From: Devosia enhydra
GTDB lineage: Bacteria > Pseudomonadota > Alphaproteobacteria > Rhizobiales > Devosiaceae
Length of the DNA stretch: 64,000 nucleotides
Direction of reading: 5' to 3'
Assembly: GCF_900119845.1 (NCBI RefSeq)
Contig: NZ_FPKU01000003.1
Span: 365,990 to 429,989 of the forward strand
The notes under the pieces were generated by a model. That model worked only from the letters and a program-made list of their open reading frames with translations, had not been told where the DNA came from and did not search any database. This document shows positions 27,387 through 36,943 of the stretch, piece by piece. Each line of letters opens with the position of its first letter. Position 1 is the first letter of the stretch. The position numbers and the translations under genes were made by a program.

Positions 27387-28610
27387 TCAGAGCCGCGAGA
27401 GGTCGATCTCTTTTGTCCGGTCGAGCGGCTCGCCGGCCATCGGCATGGGATATTTGAGCCCCGTGGCGCAGTTGAACAGCACCACGCGCTCGCCCTCGGC
27501 CACGAGCCCCTCTGCCCGCGCCTTGCGCAAGGCCGCAAGCGTCGCCCCGCCCTCGGGGCACATCAGCAGCCCGTCCTGCCGCGCCGTATCGTCCACCGCC
27601 CGCAGGATCTCGGCATCGCTGACCGCGAGGGCCCGCCCGCCCGATTGCCGCACCGCCCGCAGGATGAGGAAATCGCCCACCGCCTTGGGCACGCGGATGC
27701 CGGCGGCCACCGTCGCGGCATTTTCCCAGCGTTCGGCATGCTCGAGCCCTTGCTCGAAAGCCCGCACCATCGGGGCGCAGCCCTCGGCCTGCACCGCATA
27801 CATGCGGGGCCGCTTGCTGCCGATCCAGCCCAGCTTTTCGAGCTCGTCGAAGGCCTTCCACATGCCGATGAGCCCGGTGCCCCCGCCCGTGGGATAAAAG
27901 ATCGCATCGGGCAGGTCCCAGCCGAACTGCAGGGCCAGTTCGAGCCCCATCGTCTTCTTGCCCTCGATGCGATAGGGCTCCTTTAGGGTTGAAAAATCAA
28001 ACCACCGCCCCTCGGCCGCGCCCTTGCCGACAATGGCGCCGCACTCGTCGATCTGTCCGTTGACGCGCCAGACGCGCGCGCCCTGCGCCGCGATCTCGCG
28101 CACATTGATCTCAGGGGTTTCCTCGGGGCAGAGCACGATGGTCTCGATGCCGCAGCGCGAGGCATAGGCGGCGAGCGCCGCCCCCGCATTGCCGTTGGTG
28201 GGCATGGCGATGCGGGTAACGCCCAGTTCCTTGGCCATCGACACGGCCATCACCAGCCCGCGCGCCTTGAACGAGCCCGTCGGCAGCCGGCCCTCATCCT
28301 TGACCAGAACGCCCTTTCCGCCCGAGCGCGGAATGGCGATCAGCGGGGTCTCGATCTCGCCCAGCGAAACGATATTGGCCGTGTTCACCACCGGCAGCAA
28401 TTCGCGCCAGCGCCAGAGATCGGGCGCGCGTGCCGCAATCGCATCGCGATCGATCGAGGCCCCGAGCGCGGCCAGGTCGTAGCGCACCAGCAGCGGGCGC
28501 CCGACCCGCGAGAGCCCGTGCAGCCGCCCGGCCTCATAGCGCTCGCCCGTCATCGCGCATTCGAGATGGGTGACGAAATTGGCGCGGTTGGCTGAAAGAT
28601 TATCGGTCAT
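27387..28610 (-). CDS. thrC: Threonine synthase-like PLP enzyme
   Basis: This 407-residue fold-type II PLP enzyme would convert O-phosphohomoserine to threonine. The PLP lysine is near residue 115 in PTGSFKARGL, and the glycine-rich phosphate loop PTGGGTGLIGMWKAFDEL is near 220. An N-terminal segment, THLECAMTGERYEAGRLHGL, resembles the zinc-less start of the short threonine synthases. The ATG at 28610 is preferred because GAGG lies 7 bases before it. It sits 14 bases downstream of a sensor kinase gene and may be co-transcribed with it. It could instead be a related threonine dehydratase-like enzyme. Confidence 0.8.
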   Translation of the reverse strand: MTDNLSANRANFVTHLECAMTGERYEAGRLHGLSRVGRPLLVRYDLAALGASIDRDAIAARAPDLWRWRELLPVVNTANIVSLGEIETPLIAIPRSGGKGVLVKDEGRLPTGSFKARGLVMAVSMAKELGVTRIAMPTNGNAGAALAAYASRCGIETIVLCPEETPEINVREIAAQGARVWRVNGQIDECGAIVGKGAAEGRWFDFSTLKEPYRIEGKKTMGLELALQFGWDLPDAIFYPTGGGTGLIGMWKAFDELEKLGWIGSKRPRMYAVQAEGCAPMVRAFEQGLEHAERWENAATVAAGIRVPKAVGDFLILRAVRQSGGRALAVSDAEILRAVDDTARQDGLLMCPEGGATLAALRKARAEGLVAEGERVVLFNCATGLKYPMPMAGEPLDRTKEIDLSRL

Positions 28611-28624
28611 CGTCATCCTCGCAC

Positions 28625-31495
28625 TCACCGTCCGGCCGTGGCCCCGCGCAGGGCGGCCTCGAGTTCGGCCGCCTGATAGGGTTTTGTTACCGCATGGGCG
28701 CCCGCTATCGCGTCCATGCCCGGCACGCTCGCATGGCCCGAGGCAAAGACGATGGCAATCCCGGGATGGGCCTGCCGCGCCTTCTTGGCAAGCTCCACGC
28801 CCGACATGTCGGGCAGCCCCACATCGATGACCATCGCATCGAACCGGCCCGTGGCCAGATGTTCGAGCGCCTCGGCCCCGTTGGCGGCTTCGGCGACGGT
28901 GTGGCCGCTATCGGCCAGCATCTGGCTGGTGTTGATCAGAATGAGGAACTCGTCCTCGCACACCAGCACCGACAGCGTCCGGGGCTCCGCTTCGGCCTCA
29001 GGCCCCGGCGCGGGTGAAGGCTGCGCCGAGGGATTGCGGGCTTTTTCGGCGTCGATCACCTCGCGCACCTTCAGCGCCAGCGCATCGGAGCTGTAGGGCT
29101 TGCTCAGAAGATGCACGCCAGGGTCGAGCCGGCCGCCATGCACGATGGAATTTTCGGTATAGCCCGAGGTGTACAGCACCGCGAGGCCGGGCCGCACCTG
29201 CCGCGCCCGCTTGGCCATCTCGGTGCTCTTGAGCTTGCCGGGCATCACCACATCGGTGAACAGAAGATCGATGGCCAGTCCACTTTCGACAATGGCGAGC
29301 GCCGCATCGGCATCCTTGGCGGAAACCACCTGGTAGCCGAGCTCGGTCAAGAGCGCGACGGTGGTTTCGCGCACGCGCGGGTCGTCCTCGGCCACGAGCA
29401 CGAGTTCGGTGCCGCCGCGCGCTGTCTGGCCGGTCATCGGCTTTTCGTCCTCGGGCCGGTCCGAGCGCGGCAGATAGAGCCTGACGGTCGTGCCACTGCC
29501 CACCTCCGAATAGATCTTCACATGGCCGCCCGATTGCTTGACGAAGCCATAGATCATCGAGAGCCCGAGGCCGGTGCCGCGCCCTTCCGGCTTGGTGGTG
29601 AAGAAGGGCTCGAAGACCTTGTCGAGGATCTCGGGAGGGATACCGGACCCGGAATCGGTCACCGCGATCATCACATACTGGCCCGGCGTCACATCGGCAT
29701 GGGTGCGGGCATAGTGATCGTCGAGAAAGGCATTGCCCGCCTCGATGGTCAGCTTGCCGCGCCCCTGCATGGCGTCGCGGGCATTGATGGCGAGGTTGAG
29801 GATGGCGTTCTGCACATTGCCCTCGTCGACGAGGGTGTTCCACAGACCTCCGGCGATCAGCGTTTCCACCTCGATCGCCTCGCCGAGCGAGCGGCGCAGC
29901 ATGTCGTCCATCGAGCGCAGCAGCCGCCCGACATTGAGCGATTTGGGCGCCAGCGGCTGGCGGCGGCCGAAGGCGAGAAGCTGGCTCGAAAGCTGCGCGC
30001 CGCGCTGCACCGCCTCGAGCGCGTGGCCGAGCCGGGTGGAGGCCGTACCGTCATGGGCAACGGTCTTTTGCAGCAATTGCAGGTTGCCGCTGATCACCTG
30101 CAACAGATTGTTGAAATCATGGGCGATGCCGCCTGCGAGATTGCCCACCGCCTCCATCTTCTGGCTTTGGCGCAGCACCTCCTCGGTGTGCATCAGCTCC
30201 GATGTGCGCGCCTCGACCCGCGCCTCGAGCGAGGCGTTGAGGGCGGCGAGCTCCGCCTCGAGCAGCTTCTGATCGTGGATGTCGGTATTGGTGCCCACCC
30301 AGCGCCGCACCGTGCCGTCGGCGTTGAAGGTGGGCTTGGCGCGCGCGATGTGCCAGCGATAGACCCCGTCGGCGCGGCGCAGGCGGAATTCGGTCTGGTA
30401 AGGGGCCGCCGCTCCCAGCGCCGCCGCCCAGCTGCGGCCGGCGGCGGGGCTGTCGTCCTCATGCACCATGCTGACCCAGCCATGGCCATCGAGCATGCCC
30501 GGCTCGGTGCCGCTGAAGGCATAGACCTGGTCGTTGAACCAGTCGAGCCGGCCATCGGGCAGCGCCGTCCACACATGGTTGGGCAGCGATTGCGCCAGGT
30601 CACGGAAATTCGCCTCGCTTTCAAGCGCCTTGAGCTCGGCCGCCTTCTGGTCGGTGATGTCGTGGCCCTGCACGAAGATGCCCACCACCTCGCCCGCCTC
30701 GTTGCGGATGGGCTGGTAGACGAAATCGAGGAAGCGCTCGACCGGCTCGGCGCCGGGGGTGTGGGTGAGCAGCACCCTGATGCCGCTGCCCACATAGCGC
30801 TCGCCGGTGCGGTAGACGGTGTCGAGCAGCTCGATGAAGCCCTGCCCGGCCACTTCGGGCAAAGCCTCGTCGACCGTCTTGCCCAGCACCTGGCGGTGCC
30901 CCACCACCTGCAGATAGGCGGCGTTGGCGATCTCGAACACATGCTCGGGCCCCGCCAGCACGGCCATGAAGCTGGGTGCCTTGTCGAAGAGTTCGCGCAG
31001 GTAATGCCGCTCGGCGGTGAGCGTGCGCACGGCGCTGTCGGCGGCGCTGGCGCGCGCGAGCACCTTGGCCGCCTTGCCCTCGTCGGGGTCGCGCTCGCGC
31101 AGGCGATGCAGTTCGGTGATGTCCTCGGTGTGCTGGAGCACGAAGGCCACCTTGCCCTCAACGTCCTTGATCGGGGTGTGGGTGGCGCTCCAGTAGCGGT
31201 GTTCCACCACCCCGTCGGGCCGCGACACCGGATAGGCGATCACCGGCAGATAGTCGACGACCCCGTCGCGCGCCGCCCGTTCGAGCGAGGCCCTGAGCAG
31301 CTGTCCCGCCGCGCCCTCGGCCGGAAAGGCATCGAACACCAGCCGGCCGACGATTTCGTCGAGCCGTCGCGCCGTGGTCGCAAGATAGGTGCGGTTGGCC
31401 GAGACGATCACCAAATCGGCATCCATCACCATATAGGCGTTGGGCGAAGCGTTGAACAAAGTCTCGGCGGAGAGATAAGGACCGAAGGCTGGCAT
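28625..31495 (-). CDS. Hybrid sensor histidine kinase with multiple PAS and two receiver domains
   Basis: A 956-residue soluble signalling protein. Three or four PAS domains occupy about residues 1-440 and include [12 protein letters not shown] and [16 protein letters not shown]-type motifs. A short coiled coil leads to the phosphoacceptor His in [16 protein letters not shown]. The ATPase has [19 protein letters not shown] and [10 protein letters not shown]. Two receivers follow (VLVAEDDPR, acceptor Asp in [18 protein letters not shown], acceptor Asp in [11 protein letters not shown]). No membrane helix is visible, so it senses an internal signal. The ATG at 31495 follows AGGGA. No dedicated output regulator lies nearby. 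Confidence 0.9.
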   Translation of the reverse strand: MPAFGPYLSAETLFNASPNAYMVMDADLVIVSANRTYLATTARRLDEIVGRLVFDAFPAEGAAGQLLRASLERAARDGVVDYLPVIAYPVSRPDGVVEHRYWSATHTPIKDVEGKVAFVLQHTEDITELHRLRERDPDEGKAAKVLARASAADSAVRTLTAERHYLRELFDKAPSFMAVLAGPEHVFEIANAAYLQVVGHRQVLGKTVDEALPEVAGQGFIELLDTVYRTGERYVGSGIRVLLTHTPGAEPVERFLDFVYQPIRNEAGEVVGIFVQGHDITDQKAAELKALESEANFRDLAQSLPNHVWTALPDGRLDWFNDQVYAFSGTEPGMLDGHGWVSMVHEDDSPAAGRSWAAALGAAAPYQTEFRLRRADGVYRWHIARAKPTFNADGTVRRWVGTNTDIHDQKLLEAELAALNASLEARVEARTSELMHTEEVLRQSQKMEAVGNLAGGIAHDFNNLLQVISGNLQLLQKTVAHDGTASTRLGHALEAVQRGAQLSSQLLAFGRRQPLAPKSLNVGRLLRSMDDMLRRSLGEAIEVETLIAGGLWNTLVDEGNVQNAILNLAINARDAMQGRGKLTIEAGNAFLDDHYARTHADVTPGQYVMIAVTDSGSGIPPEILDKVFEPFFTTKPEGRGTGLGLSMIYGFVKQSGGHVKIYSEVGSGTTVRLYLPRSDRPEDEKPMTGQTARGGTELVLVAEDDPRVRETTVALLTELGYQVVSAKDADAALAIVESGLAIDLLFTDVVMPGKLKSTEMAKRARQVRPGLAVLYTSGYTENSIVHGGRLDPGVHLLSKPYSSDALALKVREVIDAEKARNPSAQPSPAPGPEAEAEPRTLSVLVCEDEFLILINTSQMLADSGHTVAEAANGAEALEHLATGRFDAMVIDVGLPDMSGVELAKKARQAHPGIAIVFASGHASVPGMDAIAGAHAVTKPYQAAELEAALRGATAGR

Positions 31496-31600
31496 CAAGG
31501 CTTCCCTGCTGGCTGGCGCACGAGCACTAGCAACTGGGCGGCTGCCCGACCAGTCCCCGTGATGCATCCGGGCCTCAAGGGCGATCGGCCGCACCGGGCC

Positions 31601-32086
31601 TCAGAGCCGGAACGACCAGAAGAGGCACGCCCCCGAAGCGGCCAGAAGCGCGATCACCGCCAGCGAGCGGATGAGCAGGTTCTTGCGCAGCTGGTTGGTC
31701 AGCAGATGCACCCCGATCACCGCCAGCGCGAACAGCAGGTGCCAGTCGAGCACTTGCCGGATCGTGTCGCGATCTACGAGGATGACACGCGCCAGCACCA
31801 CCCCCACGATGGTGGCGAGCAGGATCAGCGTGGCCGAATAGAGCGGAACCGACGCGCTGGCATGGGTGAAACTCGCCGCCCGCAGCGGCAGAAGCGCCAC
31901 CAGCGCCGCCGAAAACGCATAAAGCGCGGCCAGCGGCATGAACATGGCGGGCGCCGCGATCGCATCGAGCCGCTCCACCCCCGTCATTCCGATGCCATAG
32001 CCCTTGATCGCCAGTCCATAGCCCAGCGCGGCGAGCGCCAGCGTGAACAGCGCGACAAGGATAAAGGGCCAGGCGATTCGGCTCAT
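31601..32086 (-). CDS. Small polytopic membrane protein, unknown
   Basis: A 161-residue protein has five hydrophobic segments and little else, beginning MSRIAWPFILVALFTLALAALGYGL. GAGG precedes the ATG at 32086 with good spacing, so the longer frame to 32155 is rejected. It ends about 105 bases before the hybrid kinase start, on the same strand. I recognise no specific family. It might be a membrane partner of the soluble kinase, which is only a positional guess. Confidence 0.65.
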   Translation of the reverse strand: MSRIAWPFILVALFTLALAALGYGLAIKGYGIGMTGVERLDAIAAPAMFMPLAALYAFSAALVALLPLRAASFTHASASVPLYSATLILLATIVGVVLARVILVDRDTIRQVLDWHLLFALAVIGVHLLTNQLRKNLLIRSLAVIALLAASGACLFWSFRL

Positions 32087-32197
32087 GAGCAGGTCCTCGG
32101 ATTTGCCCGAGTGGTAGCTCCAAGCGGTGAAAGAGCCGTAAGCGCGGCCAGGCAAGCCTTCGACCGCCCGCCGAGCCCCTCACCCCCGTTTGGAGGT

Positions 32198-32242
32198 CCT
32201 CACCCTGAGAAGCGGCAACGGCGCGTCTCGAAGGGCGAGGGC
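32198..32242 (+). repeat. Intergenic palindromic repeat (direct copy)
   Basis: Starts CCTCACCCTGAGAAGC and ends GTCTCGAAGGGCGAGGG, the same ends as the copy at 25613. It is the first of three copies packed into the 427-base gap 32087-32513, which has no gene. Confidence 0.75.
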
Positions 32243-32332
32243 CGGGCACTTCATGCTTCCGCACCCCCAACAGAGGTTCCTGCTTGCGCTGGAACGACCC
32301 GGTGGTAGGGCAAGTGCACCGTGCTCCGCCCC

Positions 32333-32373
32333 CATGGTTCGAGACGCGCCTAGCGGCGCTCCTCACCATGAGG
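32333..32373 (-). repeat. Intergenic palindromic repeat (inverted copy)
   Basis: Read on the minus strand it begins CCTCATGGTGAGGAGCGCC and continues GCGCGTCTCGAACCATGG, matching the direct copies on either side in the opposite orientation. Pairing with its neighbours could build a large cruciform or a transcript-end structure. Confidence 0.7.
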
Positions 32374-32396
32374 TCTCTCGGGCAATTCAAAGCGGT

Positions 32397-32440
32397 CCTC
32401 ACCCTGAGGAGCGCCAACGGCGCGTCTCGAAGGGCGAGGG
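32397..32440 (+). repeat. Intergenic palindromic repeat (direct copy)
   Basis: Begins CCTCACCCTGAGGAGCGCC and ends GCGTCTCGAAGGGCGAGGG. It lies 74 bases past the stop of the heme receptor gene on the other strand. Bases 32441-32513 hold a further C-rich inverted stretch without coding potential. Confidence 0.75.
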
Positions 32441-32513
32441 CCGCCCGCACCGCCCCCGCCCCAACCGGCCACACCACCTCCCTCTTCACGGGGGAGGTGG
32501 CCGAAACCAAACC

Positions 32514-34652
32514 TCAATAATCAAACTGCTTGGAGAGGCTCAGCTTGAAGGTGCGGCCCTTGGCGTCGGCGCTGGCCAGATTGTCGCGATAGGAAGCATC
32601 GAACAGATTCTCGACCGACGCGCGGAGTTCGGTGCCCGCCATCACGCCCGTATCGGGCTTCCAGGCCGCGAAGAGATCGTAGGTCTGGTAGCCTTCCACC
32701 GGCACCACCTGGGTGGTGTTCGTGGCCCCGATCGAGTTCTCCGCGTCCGCCACGAGCCTCGCCCGTGCGCCGAATTCGAGGTTGTGTTCGGGCACCCGTG
32801 CGCCCACCGTCAGGGCCACGCGGTGGGCGGGAATGGTGCGCAGCGGCAGGCCGGTGGTCAGGTCGCTGCCCCAGGTCGCCGTATAGGCGAGGTTGGCGAA
32901 GAACAGGTCCGAATTATAGGCCCCTTCCACCTCGATGCCATAGATCTCCGCCCGGTCGATATTGGCGTAATAGACATCGGTGGGGAAGGTCGGCGACGAC
33001 CGCGTGCCGCTGGTGGCGATCAGGTCGTAGAGATCGTTGTAGAACGCCGTCATCTTGACCGATGCCGCATCGCCCGACTGCACCAGATCATTGCCCGAGA
33101 GCGTGAAGCCGGCTTCGTAATTGATCGACTTCTCCTTTTCGAGGTCCATGTTCATATTGCGGGTGAACACGGTTTCGGCATTGTTGGCGCTGTAGCTGTA
33201 GAGCTCGTCGATGGTCGGCATGCGCTCGGTGTAGGAAAGCGAGCCGAAGACGCCGAAATTCTCGGTCACGTCATAGAGCGCCGCGATCTTGGGCGAGATC
33301 GCTTCGTTCGAGACCTCATAGGCGCCCGGAATCTCCTCGGAGGGGTTGATGGTGCTGAAATCGGCGCGGACGCCTCCGATCACCGTCAGCTGGTCGTTCC
33401 AGATCGATTCGTTCTGGAAATAGAGCCCGAGTTTGTCCTCGGTGCCTTCGGGATGCTGCTGCAGAAGCGTCGTCGCGGTGCGCTCGGCCAGCCGGTTCTG
33501 ATGGCTCGCCTGCAGGCCCACCGTCAGATAATTCTCGAAGCCTTCGGTGATGTATTCGGCGGTGTTGTCGACCTTGAACTGCAGATTTTCGTAGGTGTAG
33601 TCGGTGTCGTCGAGAATGCGGAAGGTCGGCGAGGGCGGGAAGCCCGAGAGATCGGCAGTCGAGCCGGTCTGGCTGTTGGTGGTGTTGGAATAAGACAGCG
33701 ACATCTTGGTATCGAGCCAGGGATTGTCGCTGGCCGGGTTCTCGTAGGAGAGCACCACCGTGTCGTCGGTCACGAGCCGATCGATATTGCCGAAGGTGCC
33801 GTTGAGGATCGGATCGATCTGGGTCTGCACATAGGGCTGGTCCGGATCGTCCGAGGTCCAGTGCTGGTAGGAAAGCCGCACCACCTGCTCGTCATTCTGC
33901 CCGAAGCGCAGGGTGCCCTTCAAAAGCCCCGACAGCGTCGAGAAATCCGTGCCCTCGGCCAGATCGCCACCCCCGAAGGTGAAATCATCGGCCCGCCGCC
34001 AGTTGCCGGCGGCCAGCACGTCGAAATTGTCGGTGAGCCGGTGCGCGAGGATGCCCGAGGCCAGCGTGCCGTTGCCGTTCGAGTCATACTGGGTCTTGAG
34101 CCGCACGGCCCCGGTCATGCCCGGCGCGATGAAGTCCGAGGCATCCTTGGTGGTGAAATTGATCACCCCGCCGATGGCGCCCGCGCCATAAAGCGTCGAT
34201 GACGCCGGCCCGCGCAGCACTTCCACCTGCTTGTAAAGCTCGGGATCGGAGAAGAACGAGCCCATCCGGTACTGTTCGGAGAATTTGGGCGCGCCATCCA
34301 CCGTCACCACGATGCGCGCGGCATCCGCGGTGTTCTCGGTGGTGCCGATGCCACGGATGTTGAAGGCCTGCCCCAGAACATTGTCCGAGCCCAGCATGGT
34401 CACGCCCGGCACGGTCTTGAGCGCATCTCCGATGGTGGTCGGCTGCGACCGGTCGAGGTCCTCCTGGTCGACCACCGTCACCGCCTGTGGGGTGTCGATG
34501 GCGATCTTGGGCGCCCCGAGCCCGATCACCAGCCGCTCCAGCAGCGTTACATTTGTCGTGTTGACGGTCTGCGCGAAAGCGACCTGAGCCGCCACCACCG
34601 CAAGCGCCACGCCACCCATCAGGGCGGCCGAGCGCATTCTTACGAGCCCCAT
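32514..34652 (-). CDS. hmuR: TonB-dependent outer-membrane heme/hemin receptor
   Basis: A 712-residue outer-membrane receptor has a signal peptide (MRSAALMGGVALAVVAAQVAFAQ), a plug domain containing TPQAVTVVDQEDL and RGPASSTLYGAGAIGGVINF, and a 22-strand barrel ending in FKLSLSKQFDY, with a terminal aromatic. It would bind heme or hemoproteins and pass heme inward with TonB energy. The ATG at 34652 follows GGAG. It is divergent from hemP-hmuSTUV and shares their iron-responsive regulatory gap. Heme specificity is inferred from this neighbourhood. Confidence 0.88.
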   Translation of the reverse strand: MGLVRMRSAALMGGVALAVVAAQVAFAQTVNTTNVTLLERLVIGLGAPKIAIDTPQAVTVVDQEDLDRSQPTTIGDALKTVPGVTMLGSDNVLGQAFNIRGIGTTENTADAARIVVTVDGAPKFSEQYRMGSFFSDPELYKQVEVLRGPASSTLYGAGAIGGVINFTTKDASDFIAPGMTGAVRLKTQYDSNGNGTLASGILAHRLTDNFDVLAAGNWRRADDFTFGGGDLAEGTDFSTLSGLLKGTLRFGQNDEQVVRLSYQHWTSDDPDQPYVQTQIDPILNGTFGNIDRLVTDDTVVLSYENPASDNPWLDTKMSLSYSNTTNSQTGSTADLSGFPPSPTFRILDDTDYTYENLQFKVDNTAEYITEGFENYLTVGLQASHQNRLAERTATTLLQQHPEGTEDKLGLYFQNESIWNDQLTVIGGVRADFSTINPSEEIPGAYEVSNEAISPKIAALYDVTENFGVFGSLSYTERMPTIDELYSYSANNAETVFTRNMNMDLEKEKSINYEAGFTLSGNDLVQSGDAASVKMTAFYNDLYDLIATSGTRSSPTFPTDVYYANIDRAEIYGIEVEGAYNSDLFFANLAYTATWGSDLTTGLPLRTIPAHRVALTVGARVPEHNLEFGARARLVADAENSIGATNTTQVVPVEGYQTYDLFAAWKPDTGVMAGTELRASVENLFDASYRDNLASADAKGRTFKLSLSKQFDY

Positions 34653-34718
34653 ATCAGTCTCCATGTGTCGGGATCGGCTGCGGGCTGGCGGGAGGCTGGC
34701 TGGCGGCGCGATAAAAGA

Positions 34719-34733
34719 TGACTCTTTAAATCA
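34719..34733. promoter_or_regulatory. Candidate iron-responsive operator (RirA type, TGA-N9-TCA)
   Basis: The sequence TGACTCTTTAAATCA fits the IRO consensus TGA-N9-TCA known for RirA regulation in Hyphomicrobiales. It lies in the AT-rich divergent gap between the receptor (start 34652) and hemP (start 34852), where a site controlling both heme transcripts is expected. The motif is short, so position carries much of the weight. Confidence 0.6.
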
Positions 34734-34851
34734 CCTATTGCGTCACCTAGAGAAGTTGTCTATTCGAGTCAAGTTTTCTGATGGGCGCCAGAACGGCGAA
34801 CATAGAACGCAAGGCTTTGAATTGGCTTCTCATTTGCCGGGGCGAAGGATT

Positions 34852-35004
34852 GTGCCTGAGCCCGCAACCGCAACACCGGAGCGACTGAAGGTGGTCGACA
34901 GCGCAGAGCTTTTCGCCGGAGAGACCGAGATCGTCATTGTCCACAATGGCGTCCCGTACCGGCTGCGCATCACCCGCCAAGGCAAGCTCATCCTCACCAA
35001 ATAG
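34852..35004 (+). CDS. hemP: Hemin uptake protein HemP/HmuP
   Basis: A 50-residue protein ends with the family core SAELFAGETEIVIVHNGVPY followed by RLRITRQGKLILTK. HemP/HmuP proteins are needed for full expression or function of heme uptake in rhizobia and Burkholderia. The GTG at 34852 follows GAAGGA. A longer frame runs back to 34663 but would place the operator inside the coding region and does not match family length. It is the first gene of the hmuSTUV transcript, 8 bases before hmuS. Confidence 0.82.
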   Translation: MPEPATATPERLKVVDSAELFAGETEIVIVHNGVPYRLRITRQGKLILTK

Positions 35005-35012
35005 GCTCAGCC

Positions 35013-36068
35013 GTGACCCAGACCGAACAGAAATCCGCCGAGATGATCCGCACCCTCAGGGCCCGCAATCCCGAGATGCGCGAGCGCGACTTCGCCCGCA
35101 TCCACAAGATCTCCGAGGCCGAGCTGGTCGCCGCCGAAGTCGGGCACACCGCGACGCGGCTGCGCATCGATCTCGAAATGCTGCTCAACGGGCTCACCGC
35201 CGCCGGCGAAGTCATGGCGCTTACCCGCAACGAGAGCGCCGTGCACGAAAAGATCGGGCCCTATGAAAAGCCGGTGATCGGGCCGGCCGCCTCGATGGTT
35301 CTGGGCGACGAGATCGACCTGCGCATCTTCCCCAAGGAATGGGCCTTCGGCTTTGCCGTCGAAAAGCGGGGCGAGGATGGCGCCATCAAGCGCTCGCTGC
35401 AGTTCTTCGATGCCGCCGGCACGGCCGTGCACAAGGTGCATGCCCGGCCCGGCACCAATCTTGAAGCCTGGTCGATGCTGGTCGACAATCTGCGCCACGT
35501 CCAGCAGTCCGACACCATTCCGGTCGAGACGCTGACGCCGGTTCTGGCCGAGGGCCAGCCGGCAGGCGCGGCCGAGCTGCGCGAAAGCTGGCTGGGCATG
35601 ACCGATACCCATCAGTTCTATCCGATGCTGAAGCGGCTCAAGCTCGACAGGTTGCGGGCGCTGGAAATGATCGGCACCGATTATGCCTGGCGGCTGGAGC
35701 ACGAGGCCGTGGCGGGCCTGTTCGAAGCCGTCGCCGGTACCGGCCTGCCCGTCATGGTGTTCGTGGGCAATCGCGGCTGCATCCAGATCCACGCGGGCCC
35801 GATCACCAAGGTCGCGCCCATTGGCCCCTGGCTCAACGTGATGGACGAGACCTTCCACCTGCATCTGCGGCTCGACCAGGTCGTGGCCGCCTGGGCGGTG
35901 CGCAAGCCCACCAAGGACGGGCACGTCACCTCGGTCGAGCTCTACGACGCCGAGGACAATCTCATCATCCAGTTCTTCGGCAAGCGCCATGAGGGCATCG
36001 ACGAGCGCCCGGTGTGGCGCGGCATCGTCGAGGCCCTGCCGGCCGCCGCCGGCAAGGATGCCGCATGA
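35013..36068 (+). CDS. hmuS: Hemin-degrading factor HmuS
   Basis: This 351-residue cytoplasmic protein of the HemS/HmuS family binds heme after import and helps release iron. It has two structurally repeated halves, each with PxFGLVVR-like strand motifs, and segments such as WMLVDNLRH and IQIHAGPITKVAPIG. It starts at GTG 35013. Its stop overlaps the hmuT start by 4 bases. Confidence 0.92.
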   Translation: MTQTEQKSAEMIRTLRARNPEMRERDFARIHKISEAELVAAEVGHTATRLRIDLEMLLNGLTAAGEVMALTRNESAVHEKIGPYEKPVIGPAASMVLGDEIDLRIFPKEWAFGFAVEKRGEDGAIKRSLQFFDAAGTAVHKVHARPGTNLEAWSMLVDNLRHVQQSDTIPVETLTPVLAEGQPAGAAELRESWLGMTDTHQFYPMLKRLKLDRLRALEMIGTDYAWRLEHEAVAGLFEAVAGTGLPVMVFVGNRGCIQIHAGPITKVAPIGPWLNVMDETFHLHLRLDQVVAAWAVRKPTKDGHVTSVELYDAEDNLIIQFFGKRHEGIDERPVWRGIVEALPAAAGKDAA

Positions 36069-36928
36069 TGGCCCTGCGCACTTTACTCGCCGCCTCCGCG
36101 CTCGCGCTTTTGTGCGGGCTCGCCCCGGCGTCGGCCGATCCCCTGCCCGATGCCTCGCGCCTCGTCTCCATCGGCGGTTCGCTGACCGAGATCATCTTTG
36201 CGCTCGATGCCGAGGATCGGCTCGTTGCGCGTGACCAGACTGCGACCTTCCCGCCCGAGGCGATGGCTTTGCCCGATGTCGGCTATATGCGGGCGCTGGC
36301 GCCCGAAGGCGTGCTCTCGGTCAACCCCACCGCGCTCCTCGTGCTCGAAGGCTCGGGCCCGCCCGAAGCCCTCGCCGTGCTTGAAAGCGCCGGCGTCGCC
36401 TATCGCACCGTGCCCGAACGCTATTCGGCCGAGGGCGTCATCGAAAAGGTTCGCGCCGTCGGCGATGCGCTCGGGCTCGAGGCGGAGGCCGATGCTCTTG
36501 TCGCTCAGCTTACCGCCGACTTCGATACCCTCGCCGCCCGCACTGCGGCCATCGCCACGCCCAAGCGCGTGCTCTTTGTCCTCTCCAACCAGGGCGGGCA
36601 GATCCAGGCCTCGGGCACCGGCACGGCGGCCGATGGCATCATCGCGCTATCGGGCGCGGTCAATGCCATCACCCAGTATCAGGGCTATCGGCCGCTGTCG
36701 GAGGAAGCGATCACCGCCGCCGCCCCCGACGCCATCGTCATGATGGACCGGGGCGGCGACCATGCGGCCAGCGACGAGGACCTCCTCGCCCATCCGGCCA
36801 TCGCCCTCACTCCGGCCGGCCGGGATCGCGCCATCTACCGGCTCGACGGGGCCTATCTCCTCGGCTTCGGCCCGCGCACGGCCGCCGCCGCTACAGAGCT
36901 CGCCGACCTCATCTACGGCACGCAGTGA
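36065..36928 (+). CDS. hmuT: Heme ABC transporter substrate-binding protein
   Basis: A 287-residue periplasmic heme-binding protein with a signal peptide (ALRTLLAASALALLCGLAPASA) and a helical-backbone fold. It shows SRLVSIGGSLTEIIFALDAED near the mature N-terminus and the conserved Tyr in VGYMRALAPEGVLSV. It would ferry heme from the receptor to HmuUV. The ATG at 36065 overlaps the hmuS stop (ATGA). A second ATG at 36068 is possible. Confidence 0.92.
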   Translation: MMALRTLLAASALALLCGLAPASADPLPDASRLVSIGGSLTEIIFALDAEDRLVARDQTATFPPEAMALPDVGYMRALAPEGVLSVNPTALLVLEGSGPPEALAVLESAGVAYRTVPERYSAEGVIEKVRAVGDALGLEAEADALVAQLTADFDTLAARTAAIATPKRVLFVLSNQGGQIQASGTGTAADGIIALSGAVNAITQYQGYRPLSEEAITAAAPDAIVMMDRGGDHAASDEDLLAHPAIALTPAGRDRAIYRLDGAYLLGFGPRTAAAATELADLIYGTQ

Positions 36929-36943
36929 CGAGGATCATCGCCC

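Noticed and set aside
29111-32308. Open frame of about 1065 codons on the plus strand
   Set aside because: It is antisense to the hybrid histidine kinase, whose domains are unmistakable. Long antisense frames are expected at this GC content.
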